This document shows, piece by piece, positions 47,062-55,363 of a DNA stretch of 64,000 nucleotides. The DNA comes from Rhizobium sp. (lineage in GTDB: Bacteria > Pseudomonadota > Alphaproteobacteria > Rhizobiales > Rhizobiaceae), in NCBI GenBank assembly GCA_019739215.1, contig JAHHDR010000004.1, forward strand, positions 1-64,000, read 5' to 3'. Every line of letters begins with the position of its first letter. The stretch's first letter is position 1. A model generated the notes under the pieces. That model was not told the DNA's origin, did not search any database, and saw only the letters and a program-made list of their open reading frames with translations. The position numbers were made by a program, and so were the translations under genes.

Positions 47062-47856
47062 ATGGTTGATCTAAGGAAGCTCCGTTCCTCACAGGAAATA
47101 GTCAAGTTCGGGCAACAAGTTATGCATTCTGCCGAGGTCGGCTCCGCCATCGCGATTCCAGTCAATAGCCATCCGCAGACCCTTGCGGCAACGGGTGTGG
47201 CGTTGCCGGAAACGGCCGATCGCGACTGGAAAGACGCTGCACTGCAAAAACCGCTTAATTTCGCGGCCAAGCGCCTGATGGACATCTCCCTGTCGGCGCT
47301 GGCGCTGGTCGTCCTCGCCCCATTCTTCCTGTTCATCGCCGCGGCGATCAAGCTCGAGAGCAATGGTCCGGTTTTCTTCATGCAGAATCGCTGGGGTCGC
47401 GGCGGCCGCATGATCCGGATCTTCAAGTTCCGCTCCATGCGCACCGATCTCTGCGACGTATCAGGCGTGGCGCAGACGCGACTGAATGACCCGCGGGTGA
47501 CGCGGATCGGCGCGATGCTGCGGAAGACAAACCTCGACGAACTTCCTCAGTTGATCAACATCCTGATCGGTGACATGTCGCTCGTGGGTCCTCGCTGCCA
47601 TGTGCCCGGAATGTTGGCGGCCGGCATGCCCTATGAGGAGCTCGTCAAGGATTACCATATCCGGCATCTGGTTCGTCCCGGCCTAACCGGTCTGGCACAG
47701 GTGCGCGGCTTGCGCGGACCGACCGACCGCGAGGATCTCGCCAAGGCCCGCTTCGCGAGCGATGTCGAGTACATCCAGAACTTCAACGTCTGGACGGACA
47801 TCAAGATCATCGCGGGAACCGTGGTGAAGGAACTTCGGGGCGGCACCGGCTTCTAA
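47062..47856 (+). CDS. ExoY-like undecaprenyl-phosphate sugar phosphotransferase
   Basis: A 264-residue polyisoprenyl-phosphate hexose-1-phosphate transferase that attaches the first sugar to the lipid carrier for an exopolysaccharide. The membrane anchor is the hydrophobic segment at about residues 74-95 (MDISLSALALVVLAPFFLFI). The catalytic domain follows with QNRWGRGGRMIRIFKFRSMR and TRIGAMLRKTNLDELPQLINILIGDMSLVGPR, the family signature with the Asp-Glu catalytic pair. The C-terminus is PGLTGLAQVRGLRG. The N-terminal 60 residues are unlike ExoY and may be a regulatory tail; an internal ATG at residue 21 is an alternative start. The 288-bp gap upstream probably holds its promoter. Confidence 0.9.
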   Translation: MVDLRKLRSSQEIVKFGQQVMHSAEVGSAIAIPVNSHPQTLAATGVALPETADRDWKDAALQKPLNFAAKRLMDISLSALALVVLAPFFLFIAAAIKLESNGPVFFMQNRWGRGGRMIRIFKFRSMRTDLCDVSGVAQTRLNDPRVTRIGAMLRKTNLDELPQLINILIGDMSLVGPRCHVPGMLAAGMPYEELVKDYHIRHLVRPGLTGLAQVRGLRGPTDREDLAKARFASDVEYIQNFNVWTDIKIIAGTVVKELRGGTGF

Positions 47857-47904
47857 CCCTGCCCCTGCGGTGACATTTGCGTGCGACCGCACTAGACTCC
47901 CGCC

Positions 47905-48480
47905 ATGGCGACGACACGTTCTATCTGGCTGACGCTTCTCCTTGTCCTGGCAATGTCCCCGGCACAAGCGCAAAATTCCGACGCGCCGATCTGGACCACC
48001 GAGCCGACGCCGATCGACCGTTCCAAACAATCCTATGAGCGGCTGCCGGCAAAGACGGTCGCGCGCGACAGCCGCATCTGGATCGTCGTGCCGCAGCGAA
48101 TCACGGTGCTCGACAACCGGAGCTTCAAGGCGGGCGAGACGACCTACGAACTCGCCGACATCCGTGCGATCAAGCCCAAGCGGCTCTGTGTGTCGATCGA
48201 GGGTGGACGCTGGCCGTGCGGACGCATGGCATCGATCCATCTCGGCAACCTCGTCCGCGGCAAGCGCATGCTCTGCGACGTAGAGCAGGGCGAGGAACGG
48301 CTGAGCCTCAGCCGTTGCGTCATCGGCGCGCGGGATGTCGCGGCCGCCATTATCCGCCAGGGATACGGCATGGCGTTGCGCGACGACGCCCTGCTGTCAG
48401 TCCAGGCCGAGGCCCAGAAACTGAAGGCAAAGGGACTCTGGCGCAATCCGAAATGCGCGGCCGATTTCGACAGCTGCTGA
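47905..48480 (+). CDS. Secreted protein, SNase-like
   Basis: A 191-residue exported protein. The signal peptide is residues 1-22 (WLTLLLVLAMSPAQAQ). The C-terminal 130 residues resemble staphylococcal-nuclease-like OB folds, including TYELADIRAIKPKRLC, CGRMASIHLGNLVRGKRMLC and the closing AEAQKLKAKGLWRNPK. The Arg/Glu catalytic triad of active thermonucleases is not clearly present, so enzymatic activity is doubtful. Five or six cysteines suggest disulfides in the periplasm. It follows the ExoY-like gene by 48 bases. Confidence 0.6.
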   Translation: MATTRSIWLTLLLVLAMSPAQAQNSDAPIWTTEPTPIDRSKQSYERLPAKTVARDSRIWIVVPQRITVLDNRSFKAGETTYELADIRAIKPKRLCVSIEGGRWPCGRMASIHLGNLVRGKRMLCDVEQGEERLSLSRCVIGARDVAAAIIRQGYGMALRDDALLSVQAEAQKLKAKGLWRNPKCAADFDSC

Positions 48481-48528
48481 CCCCCACAACACGCTTTTAA
48501 CTTGACAGTTTTGGTATGCTTTAATAGT

Positions 48529-48543
48529 TGACTGGCGAGCTCA
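48529..48543. promoter_or_regulatory. TGA-N9-TCA site (candidate RirA IRO box)
   Basis: TGA-N9-TCA, the published core of the rhizobial iron-responsive operator bound by RirA, lies 23 bases before the HasA-like start. A TTGACA element at 48502-48507 could be the -35 of the promoter, placing the box near the -10/+1 region. The core is short, so chance occurrence is possible. Confidence 0.4.
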
Positions 48544-48566
48544 TGTTTCCAGGAAGGAGCCGCCTT

Positions 48567-49451
48567 ATGGCAATCAGCATCAGTTTCTCCGACGCCAACA
48601 ATGACGGCAAGGGGATCAATTTCGCGAGCTACATGAAGGCCTTCGACAAGAAGTTCGAGGCAAGCGACTATGGCGGCTTCACCAACGAAAAGGATACCGG
48701 CATGGCCGTCCCGAACGGCGGCTACGTCGTTTCGGGCGATGACTATGTGTCCTGGGATGGGCGGACAAAGGGGCAGAGCGTCATATTCGAAGGCGGCGAC
48801 AAGGGCTGGTCCTATGCGTTCGACGGTGCTGACGGCGTCTACGGAACCGGCGACGACCACACGCTTTCGGGAGACATCACCGCCATAACCTTCGGTATGG
48901 GCACGAAGGATGACCCCGACTTCAGCAACAATGGCGAAATCCGCATCGCGTTTGCGGAGTTGGAGATCACGGACTATTCCAAGAGCTGGATTTCCGATCT
49001 GAGCGATTCAGATATCAAGAGCAACAGCGCCAGCCTGATGAAATTCCTCAACACGGATTCCATCGAATTTACCGGTTCTTCCGGCAAGGACGTGTTCACA
49101 GGTTTCAACAAGGCCGACACCCTTCATGGCGGCGCCGGTGGCGACAAGCTCAATGGCGGCAAGGGCAATGATACGATCCATGGCGACGAAGGCAACGACA
49201 CGCTGACCGGCGGCAAGGGTATCGACACGTTCGTCTTCGAAGCCGGCGACGGCAAGGATAAGATTACGGACTTCGGCAAAGGCGCCGACGTGATCGACTT
49301 CAACAGTCAGTTTGCCGATTTCGATGCGGTGATCGACGCGGCGACCGAAGGCAAGAAGGGCGTGACCATCGCCTATGAAGGCGGCAGCGTGCTTCTGCTA
49401 GGCTGGGAAATCTCGGACCTCAACGCAGACCATTTCGACTTCACCCTCTGA
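48567..49451 (+). CDS. HasA-family hemophore fused to RTX repeats
   Basis: A 294-residue protein secreted without a cleaved signal peptide. Residues 1-145 align with the heme-binding protein HasA of Serratia, including the start MAISISFS, a YVVSGDDYV segment, and GWSYAF...DDHTLSGDITAITFG. In that alignment Y83 falls on the heme-ligating Tyr75 and H98 on its supporting His83. The loop that carries His32 in Serratia HasA has no His here. From about residue 170 come calcium-binding nonapeptide repeats (GGAGGDKLNGGKGNDTIHG, DEGNDTLTGGKGID), then a T1SS-type tail (FGKGADVIDF and LNADHFDFTL). The ATG at 48567 follows a strong AAGGAG site. The gene is convergent with hmuVUTS and has a candidate iron box. 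A role in capturing external heme is inferred from homology and neighbourhood; the matching exporter and receptor are not in the window. Confidence 0.82.
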   Translation: MAISISFSDANNDGKGINFASYMKAFDKKFEASDYGGFTNEKDTGMAVPNGGYVVSGDDYVSWDGRTKGQSVIFEGGDKGWSYAFDGADGVYGTGDDHTLSGDITAITFGMGTKDDPDFSNNGEIRIAFAELEITDYSKSWISDLSDSDIKSNSASLMKFLNTDSIEFTGSSGKDVFTGFNKADTLHGGAGGDKLNGGKGNDTIHGDEGNDTLTGGKGIDTFVFEAGDGKDKITDFGKGADVIDFNSQFADFDAVIDAATEGKKGVTIAYEGGSVLLLGWEISDLNADHFDFTL

Positions 49452-49476
49452 ACGACTGCATCGCCGATACAGCACG

Positions 49477-49504
49477 AAGCCCCGCGAGTTGATCGCGGGG
49501 CTTT
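49477..49504. terminator. Bidirectional terminator between hemophore gene and hmuV
   Basis: A perfect 11-bp stem (49477-49487 with 49493-49503) closes a five-base loop and is followed by T residues on the plus strand. It separates the convergent hemophore and hmuV transcription units. Confidence 0.88.
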
Positions 49505-49547
49505 CGCTTGATCGGTCCATGGCGCCATGCGGCGTGGCGGGACGCTG

Positions 49548-50336
49548 TCAGGCCGCAAGCGGCGTGACGATGCGCAGCAGGCCGCTTTCCGGCTCGCGGC
49601 TGACGGAAAGCCGGCAGCCGTAGACCGCCTCCAGCGCCTGCTCGGTGAAAACATCGGCCGGCGCGCCGGCACCATGAAGCCGGCCCGCCTTCAGCATCAC
49701 AACGTGATCGGCGAACATGGCCGTCAGGTTGAGATCGTGCATGACGGCGATGACGCCTCCCCCGCGCGCGGCGAAATCGCGGGCGAGCCGCATGATGGCG
49801 AGCTGGTGCCTGATATCGAGGCTGGCGACGGGCTCGTCGAGCAGAAGCCAGTGCGGCTGGTCCCGGCCGACCGCCTCGGGTATCTGGCATAGCACGCGCG
49901 CCATGTGCAGGCGCGCCTGCTCTCCGCCGGACAGGCGGGTGGCAACGCGCGTCTCGAAGCCCTTGAGATCGACCGCCTCGAGTGCCTTCGCCATGGCGCG
50001 CTCGGCCTGTTCAGCGTCGTGCGTGTCGCCGGCGACGATGCCCATCTCGAGCACCTCGCGAACCAGGAAGGGAAAGCCAAGGCTGATCGACTGGGCGAGC
50101 ACGGCGCGCGACAGCGCCAGTTGCTTCGAGGACATCGACGTCAGGTCGCGGCCGTTGAACCGGATCGCGCCGCCGAACTTCCGCTCACCGGAAATTGCCT
50201 TCATCGTCGTCGTCTTGCCGGACCCGTTCGGGCCGATGATCGCGGTCAACTGGCCGGGTCGTGCCTGGAAGCTGAGGTTGCTGACCACCTCCCGGCCGGA
50301 CAGGGTGATGGATATGTTCTCGACCTCGATCATCAC
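49548..50336 (-). CDS. hmuV: Heme ABC transporter ATP-binding protein
   Basis: A 262-residue ATPase that powers heme import through HmuU. The Walker A motif is GPNGSGKTT, the ABC signature LSGGEQAR, Walker B LLLDEPVASLD, and the switch His is in VMHDLNLTA. The sequence is typical of the HmuV/BtuD group. It is the last gene of hemP-hmuS-hmuT-hmuU-hmuV and starts 4 bp inside the end of hmuU. In rhizobia this operon is induced under iron limitation. Confidence 0.94.
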   Translation of the reverse strand: MMIEVENISITLSGREVVSNLSFQARPGQLTAIIGPNGSGKTTTMKAISGERKFGGAIRFNGRDLTSMSSKQLALSRAVLAQSISLGFPFLVREVLEMGIVAGDTHDAEQAERAMAKALEAVDLKGFETRVATRLSGGEQARLHMARVLCQIPEAVGRDQPHWLLLDEPVASLDIRHQLAIMRLARDFAARGGGVIAVMHDLNLTAMFADHVVMLKAGRLHGAGAPADVFTEQALEAVYGCRLSVSREPESGLLRIVTPLAA

Positions 50337-51445
50337 GCCATCCTGCCAGAGCGGTCCTTGAGCAGGATCCAGAGGAAGAACGGTGCGCCGAGAATGGCGG
50401 TCAGAATGCCGATGGGGAGCTCGGCCGGCGCCACGATGATGCGGGCGATCATGTCCGCCGCCAGCAACAGGCAGCCCCCGAGTAGTGCCGATGCCGGCAG
50501 GAGAAAGCGATGGTCCGGGCCGGCGGCAATGCGGATGAGATGCGGCACGATCATCCCGACAAAGCCGATGCCGCCCGACAGCGCCACCGAGACGCCGGTG
50601 GCCGCGGCAACCATGACGATCGCGATGCGCTTGAAGCGCTCGACCGGCACGCCCATGTGGAAGGCAGCCGCTTCGCCGAGGGTAAACGCGTTGAGCCCGC
50701 GCGCCAGGAAGGGAACGATGACAAGCGCGGGCAGGACGACGAGCGCGGCAATGCCGGCCTTCTGCCAGGTGGAACCGGCCAGCGAGCCGAGGCTCCAGAA
50801 ATTGATGTCGCGCAATTGCCGGTCGTCGGCCATGTAGATCAGCAGGCCCGTCAGGGCCATGCCGAGCGCGGCGATGGCGATGCCGGCAATCAGCATGGTG
50901 GCGACCTGGGTTTCGCCGTCGCGGGTGCCGAGGCGATAGAGGACATAGGTGACGAGAAGGCTGCCGGCGAAGGCCATCAGCGGCAGCGAGAAGACGCCTG
51001 CCACCGCGGTGAAGGGCGCCAGAACGGTGGATCCGAACACGATCGTGCCGACAGCGCCAAGACTTGCGCCCGAGGTGACGCCGAGGATGCCGGGATCGGC
51101 CAGCGGATTGCGGAACAGGCCCTGCATGACCGCCCCGGAGACAGCGAGCGCGGCGCCGACGAGAAAGCCGAGCACGGCGCGCGGCATGCGCACTTCCATG
51201 ATGACGATCTGGTCGCGCAGCAGCAGCGCCGCGTCGGCCGGTGCGGGATCGACGAACATCGCCTTGACGAGCGTAAGAACGGACGCGGTGCTGGCGCCGG
51301 TCATGACCGAAAGCGTGAGCATGGCGATCGACAGGGCAACCAGGAACGGCAGGCCGATGGCAAGCGCCAAGGTGCCGCGACGCGACGCGGCGCCACGGCC
51401 TTGGCTGACGATGGCGCCGTCATGGACGTCCATGGAGACCGACAT
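50333..51445 (-). CDS. hmuU: Heme ABC transporter permease
   Basis: A 370-residue inner-membrane permease of the FecCD family, with about nine or ten hydrophobic segments. The family signature GLFRNPLADPGILGVTSGASLGAVG is close to the N-terminal third, and SGGIGFVGMIVPHLIRIAAGPDHR contains the EAA-like loop that contacts HmuV. The N-terminal 30 residues are polar. It lies two bases after hmuT and overlaps hmuV by 4 bp, so translation of the complex is coupled. Confidence 0.94.
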   Translation of the reverse strand: MSVSMDVHDGAIVSQGRGAASRRGTLALAIGLPFLVALSIAMLTLSVMTGASTASVLTLVKAMFVDPAPADAALLLRDQIVIMEVRMPRAVLGFLVGAALAVSGAVMQGLFRNPLADPGILGVTSGASLGAVGTIVFGSTVLAPFTAVAGVFSLPLMAFAGSLLVTYVLYRLGTRDGETQVATMLIAGIAIAALGMALTGLLIYMADDRQLRDINFWSLGSLAGSTWQKAGIAALVVLPALVIVPFLARGLNAFTLGEAAAFHMGVPVERFKRIAIVMVAAATGVSVALSGGIGFVGMIVPHLIRIAAGPDHRFLLPASALLGGCLLLAADMIARIIVAPAELPIGILTAILGAPFFLWILLKDRSGRMA

Positions 51446-51447
51446 CC

Positions 51448-52344
51448 TCAGCCGCCGTAGAGCGACTGGGACAGTTTGCGGATCGCGTCCGCGGTGCGCG
51501 GGCCGAAGCCGAGAAGCGTCAGGCTGCTCATGCGGATGACCTTGTGGTCCTTGCCCGCCGGGGTCAGCGCGACGGCCGGGTTGGCGAGCAGTTCCTCGTC
51601 ACTTACCGAGGGGCCGCCATGGTCCATCATCAGGATCACATCGGGCTTTGCGCCGATGATCGCTTCGTCGTTGAGCGGCTTGTAGCCGTGGAAGCCTCCG
51701 GTGGCGTTGACGGCGCCCGCGAGCTTCAGGATGCCGTCGGCGGCGGTGTGGCTGCCTGCGGCCATGATCTTGCCGTTGGTCACGGTGAGCACGAAGAGCA
51801 CGCGCTTGCGCTCCGCGTCCGGAACCTTGGCGGCTTCCGCTGCAGCCGCGTCGACGTCGGCGCCGACCTTGTCGGCCAGTTCCTTCGCCTTGGCCTCGAC
51901 ATCGAGCGCCTTGCCGACGATCATGATCTTGTTGGCGATGGCCGCGCTGTTATAGCCTTCCGGAACCGTGATGACGGGGACGGAAGCCTTGGCGAGAACG
52001 TCGAGCGTTTCCCGGGGGCCGCTGCCCTCGATCATCAGGATCGCGGATGGATTGACCGACAGCACGCCCTCTGGGGAAAGGGCGCGCATGTAGCCGATGT
52101 CGGGCAGCCTGTTGACCTTCTCCGGAAAGTAGCTGGTCGTGTCGCGGGCGATGACCTTGTCGCCAAGCCCAAGATCGAAGACGATCTCGGTCACCGCGCC
52201 GCCGACGGTGACGAGCCGCGAGGCGTCGACGGGCTTCACCTCGTCGGCCAGCGCTGGCGCGCCGAAAAGCACCCCTGCATTCACCAGGGACAGGGCCGCA
52301 AACGCGAGCAGCGCGTGGCGGCGGGTTCCGGAAACAGACATCAT
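51448..52344 (-). CDS. hmuT: Heme ABC transporter substrate-binding protein
   Basis: A 298-residue periplasmic protein that carries heme to HmuU. The signal peptide is RRHALLAFAALSLVNAGVLFGAPALA, with an A-x-A cleavage region near residue 33. The mature protein is a typical cluster A binding protein with two lobes joined by a long helix (LGLGDKVIARDTTSYFPEKVNRLPDIGYMRALSPEGVL). A Tyr (residue near YMRAL) lies in the expected heme-ligand region. The start is ATG 52344, or 52341 one codon later. It is eight bases after hmuS. Confidence 0.93.
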   Translation of the reverse strand: MMSVSGTRRHALLAFAALSLVNAGVLFGAPALADEVKPVDASRLVTVGGAVTEIVFDLGLGDKVIARDTTSYFPEKVNRLPDIGYMRALSPEGVLSVNPSAILMIEGSGPRETLDVLAKASVPVITVPEGYNSAAIANKIMIVGKALDVEAKAKELADKVGADVDAAAAEAAKVPDAERKRVLFVLTVTNGKIMAAGSHTAADGILKLAGAVNATGGFHGYKPLNDEAIIGAKPDVILMMDHGGPSVSDEELLANPAVALTPAGKDHKVIRMSSLTLLGFGPRTADAIRKLSQSLYGG

Positions 52345-52352
52345 GGCGTTCC

Positions 52353-53409
52353 TCAGGCGGCTTCGGCCGCATTGGTGGTGGGCAGTCCCTCGACCAGCGC
52401 GCGCCACTCGCTCATCTCGACATTGCCTTCCTTGCGCTTGCCGAAGAACTGGATGATCATCTCGCCATTCTTGTCATAGGCCTCGACGGAGGTGACGTGG
52501 CCATCCTTCGTCGGCTTGCGCACGGCCCAAGCTTCGGCGATGTGATCGGCACGCAGGTGCAGGTGGAAGGTCGGGTCCATGACGTTGAGCCAGGGGCCCA
52601 TCGGCGCGACATTCCTGACCGGCCCCGTGTGGATCTGCACGATGCCGCGATTGGCGACGAAGCACATAAGGTTCACTTCCGCCTCGACCGCCTTGGCGAA
52701 AAAGTCGGTCGCGACGCCGTCCGCGAGTTTCCAGGCAAACTCTTCGCCGACATGCTGGACGGCCGCGCGGCGGTCGATGTCCAGCTTCTTCAGCATGCCG
52801 AAGAACTCATGGGTGTCGGTCATCTTCGACCAGTGATCTCGGAGTTCGGCAACATCGAAGCCCTCGGTGCGGCCGGCCGCCATCTTGGTGAACGGCTGGG
52901 CGACGAAGTCCTGGCCCTGGTCTTCGAGCCTGTGGTCGGCGACGAAGGCCTCATAGGCTTCGAGGCTCGATTCCGGGCGAAGATGAATCTTGTGGATAGC
53001 CTCGCCCGACTTGTCGAAATACTGCAGCGAGCGGCGAACGTTTTCGCCATCGGTCTTGGTGACTGCGAAGGCGTGGGCCCAGACCCAGTTGAAGATGCGC
53101 AGGTCGATGTTCTCGCCCAGTGTCAGCGAGGTCTTCTCGCCGATGGTGATCGCCTCGTAGACGCCGATCTTTTCGTGCACGGCACTCTCGTTGCGGGACA
53201 GCGCCATCACGGTGCCGAATTCCGGTGCGCGGGCGAGCAACTTGTTCGGGTCGGCTTCGATGCGGATGGCGGATATGCCGACGTCAGCAGCAACCAGGGC
53301 GGCTTCGGAAATCCCGAGATTGGCGGCAATGTCGCGCTCGCGAAGCTTGGAATTCTCGGCGCGGTAGGCGCGAATTTCCGACGGCGTGGGTGCGTTTTTT
53401 TTCAGTCAT
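52353..53409 (-). pseudogene. hmuS: hmuS, heme-degrading/trafficking factor, A8 tract frameshift
   Basis: Encodes a roughly 351-residue cytoplasmic heme-handling protein of the HemS/ChuX type, which receives imported heme and degrades or passes it on. The intended start is ATG 53409, followed by ACT GAA and a run of eight A. With seven A the frame reads MTEKNAPTPSEIRAYRAEN and continues smoothly into the rest, which includes ALSRNESAVHEKIGVYEA and the second HemS repeat (GIVQIHTGPVRNVAPMGPWLNV). With eight A the frame shifts after six codons. A TTG at 53240 gives only the distal 295 codons and is not credible as a start. The break is in a homopolymer, so sequence error, phase variation and true mutation are all possible. 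It is the second gene after hemP. Confidence 0.88.
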
Positions 53410-53455
53410 GTTTCTTGTCCCTGTCCCTGGGGTTTTGCCTGGGTGATTGAAAATT

Positions 53456-53641
53456 TCACTTGTTGAGGATGAGCTTGCCCTGCTTGGTGATCTTCATCCG
53501 GTAATCGGCGCCGGCGTGACGGATCACGATCTCCCGTCGTCCTGCAAAGAGGGTTCCGGTGTCATATTCCGGAAGTGCGTCCTGGCTCGGACGCTGCGCA
53601 TCGGGTGCGCCCGGGTCCTTCTTTTCCGCCTCGACCATCAT
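53456..53641 (-). CDS. hemP: Hemin uptake protein HemP/HmuP
   Basis: A 61-residue protein. The C-terminal half holds the HemP hallmark: LFAGRREIVIRHAGADYRMKITKQGKLILNK, a small beta-rich domain. In Bradyrhizobium and Sinorhizobium HmuP activates or permits expression of heme-uptake genes. The N-terminus is charged and disordered. It is the first gene of the hemP-hmuSTUV operon, 46 bases upstream of hmuS, and its promoter region carries a candidate iron box at 53694-53708. The start could be either of the two adjacent Met codons. Confidence 0.88.
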   Translation of the reverse strand: MMVEAEKKDPGAPDAQRPSQDALPEYDTGTLFAGRREIVIRHAGADYRMKITKQGKLILNK

Positions 53642-53693
53642 CCAATATCTCCACGCAGCGTCCCTTTCGGGCGCCGCATTGCCAATTCATTCT

Positions 53694-53708
53694 TGACTTC
53701 GATACTCA
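53694..53708 (-). promoter_or_regulatory. TGA-N9-TCA site in front of hemP (candidate RirA IRO box)
   Basis: TGA-CTTCGATAC-TCA matches the IRO core and ends 53 bases before the hemP start. Its right half, GATACTCA (53701-53708), is the left arm of a perfect 8-bp inverted repeat whose right arm is TGAGTATC at 53732-53739. Confidence 0.4.
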
Positions 53709-53731
53709 CCTTTATTTAAGGACGCAATAGC

Positions 53732-53746
53732 TGAGTATCATCATCA
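53732..53746 (+). promoter_or_regulatory. TGA-N9-TCA site in front of the tonB unit (candidate RirA IRO box)
   Basis: TGA-GTATCATCA-TCA, the second IRO core in this divergent promoter region, 29 bases before the leader ORF ATG at 53775. It contains the right arm of the 8-bp inverted repeat that starts in the hemP-side site. Confidence 0.4.
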
Positions 53747-53774
53747 AGTTAAAAACTTCAACGAGGAGTTCGCC

Positions 53775-53822
53775 ATGATCCCGACGACCGCAACCGGGAC
53801 CGGCAGGCACCGACAGCGATAG
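53775..53822 (+). CDS. 15-codon leader ORF before tonB
   Basis: ATG at 53775 follows an ACGAGGAG ribosome site and opens a 15-residue ORF (MIPTTATGTGRHRQR) that ends with TAG at 53820-53822. The tonB ATG at 53823 comes directly after that stop, in the same frame. The tonB start itself has no clear ribosome site. This arrangement suggests that tonB is translated by re-initiation after the leader, or that a stop was created by mutation in a longer N-terminus. The composition gives no hint of sensing a particular amino acid. Confidence 0.45.
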   Translation: MIPTTATGTGRHRQR

Positions 53823-55208
53823 ATGGCAACGCCCGGTCCCCGTATCGTCTCGATCAACGAGTTGCGGTTTCGTCCCGCCAACTCGAACGATCGCGCGCGC
53901 GCGGGGATGCAGCACGCCTTCAACGACGTGCCGCCCTGTTCCTTCGCGGGAGACGACGGAATCTCGCCCTACATGGGCGCCCGTTCGGGCATTGACGGCT
54001 ATCCGGACAATCCGGCCCACCACGAGGTGCTGCACGACGACGTACCCAATGTCGCGCATGATCTCGGAAAGCCCGCCCTCACCCTTGGCTCCAAGCTGTT
54101 GCGCGGAGGCTTCGGCTTGTCCGTGTTCCTTCATGCGGTGGCGGCGTTCGCCATCGGCTTTGTCACGCTCGAAATGCCGGATGACGATGCCCTGCTCGAG
54201 GGCGAAACCGTCATCGCCGTCGAATTCTTCAGCGAGACCGATTCCGACGTGACGACCCGGGTCAGGCAGGTCGAACAGGAGGGCGAGGACGAGGCCATCG
54301 AGACGCCGGTCGACGATCCTAAGGTGGAACCCAGGCAGGAAATCACGGAGCCGGTGAAGCCGGTTGAGGAGCCCGGGGCCGTCGAGCAGGCGAAGGTTCC
54401 CGAACCTGTGGTGAAGCCCGTCGAGCAACCCGTCGCCGGCGTCGATCAGCCGGAGATCCTGTCGACCAACCAGCCCTCCGACTTCCAGATCGAGGCGGCT
54501 GCAAGGCAGATCATCGAGGCGGCGAAGATCGAACCGCTACCCGACACGCCGCCGCCGATGCTGGTAGTCCCAGTCGAGCAAGTCAAGGTCGAGCCGGCGA
54601 CGAGGCTTGCCCAGCCGCTGCCGCATCCGATCTCGAAGCCGCGCGTGATCCAGAAAGCGGTCGAGGCCAAGCCCGCCGAGAAGCCCGTCCTCAAGAAGGC
54701 AGAGCCGAAGCCTGTCGAAAAGCCAGAGCCGAAGCGGGAGCCGACGACAAAGAAGGACGAGGCCAAAAAGCCGGAACCGAAGCCTCAGACGACAGTGAGG
54801 AAGAAGACTGCGGCGCGCGATGGCAATGCCGAGGCGGATTCGAACAAGGGCAGCAGCAAGGCCGACAAGAAGAGCGGCAACAGCCAGGATGCCTCGCAGG
54901 GCAATTCAAAACGCAAGGTCAAGGGCAATGCCTCGACCTCCAACTACAAGGGTCTCGTGCAGCGCAAGCTGGAACGGGCGAAGAAGCGCGTGCGGGTCGC
55001 CGCCAGGGGCACGGTCGTGGTCAGCTTCACCATCGCGGCCAATGGCAGCGTCGTTAACCTCCGCGTAAGGAAGAGTTCCGGCAAGCCTGCCATCGACAAA
55101 GGCGCGCTCGACATCGTCCGCCGCGCCAGCCCCTTCCCGGCCATACCGCCGGACACCGGCCTGAAGTCCTACCCCGTGTCGGTTCCGATGACGTTCAAGG
55201 GCAACTAG
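53823..55208 (+). CDS. tonB: TonB family energy transducer
   Basis: A 461-residue protein that transmits proton-motive force from the inner membrane to outer-membrane receptors. An N-terminal cytoplasmic extension of about 90 residues precedes one hydrophobic segment (LSVFLHAVAAFAIGFVTLEM, near residues 100-119) with the His common in TonB anchors. A long Pro/Glu/Lys-rich periplasmic stretch (about 150-360) with repeated E-K-P-like units follows, then the TonB C-terminal domain (about 375-460) with YKGLVQRKLERAKKR, GTVVVSFTIAANGSV and SPFPAIPPDT. exbB and exbD are not adjacent. It is divergent from hemP with iron-box-like sites between, which points to heme uptake. The extended N-terminus is unusual for TonB. 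Confidence 0.88.
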   Translation: MATPGPRIVSINELRFRPANSNDRARAGMQHAFNDVPPCSFAGDDGISPYMGARSGIDGYPDNPAHHEVLHDDVPNVAHDLGKPALTLGSKLLRGGFGLSVFLHAVAAFAIGFVTLEMPDDDALLEGETVIAVEFFSETDSDVTTRVRQVEQEGEDEAIETPVDDPKVEPRQEITEPVKPVEEPGAVEQAKVPEPVVKPVEQPVAGVDQPEILSTNQPSDFQIEAAARQIIEAAKIEPLPDTPPPMLVVPVEQVKVEPATRLAQPLPHPISKPRVIQKAVEAKPAEKPVLKKAEPKPVEKPEPKREPTTKKDEAKKPEPKPQTTVRKKTAARDGNAEADSNKGSSKADKKSGNSQDASQGNSKRKVKGNASTSNYKGLVQRKLERAKKRVRVAARGTVVVSFTIAANGSVVNLRVRKSSGKPAIDKGALDIVRRASPFPAIPPDTGLKSYPVSVPMTFKGN

Positions 55209-55363
55209 GCCTGTTGCAAACTCCTGATTTCGCTCGAACTTGAGCAATCAAATAGCCGCAATCTTAACCACCTCGTTTAGCCAAACCTTATCCAGTTGCC
55301 CCTATGGTCTGTGCCAATCCGGCATGAACGCGCGGAACCAAGGCTTCTGGAAAGGAAACGGGG

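Noticed and set aside
48567..49451. RTX toxin or protease
   Set aside because: There is no catalytic or pore-forming domain; the N-terminal half follows HasA, including the Tyr and His of the heme site, and the gene is beside heme uptake genes.
52353..53240. A shorter hmuS starting at TTG 53240
   Set aside because: The upstream 160 bases encode, in the same frame, a conserved HemS N-terminus that only fails at the A8 tract next to ATG 53409.
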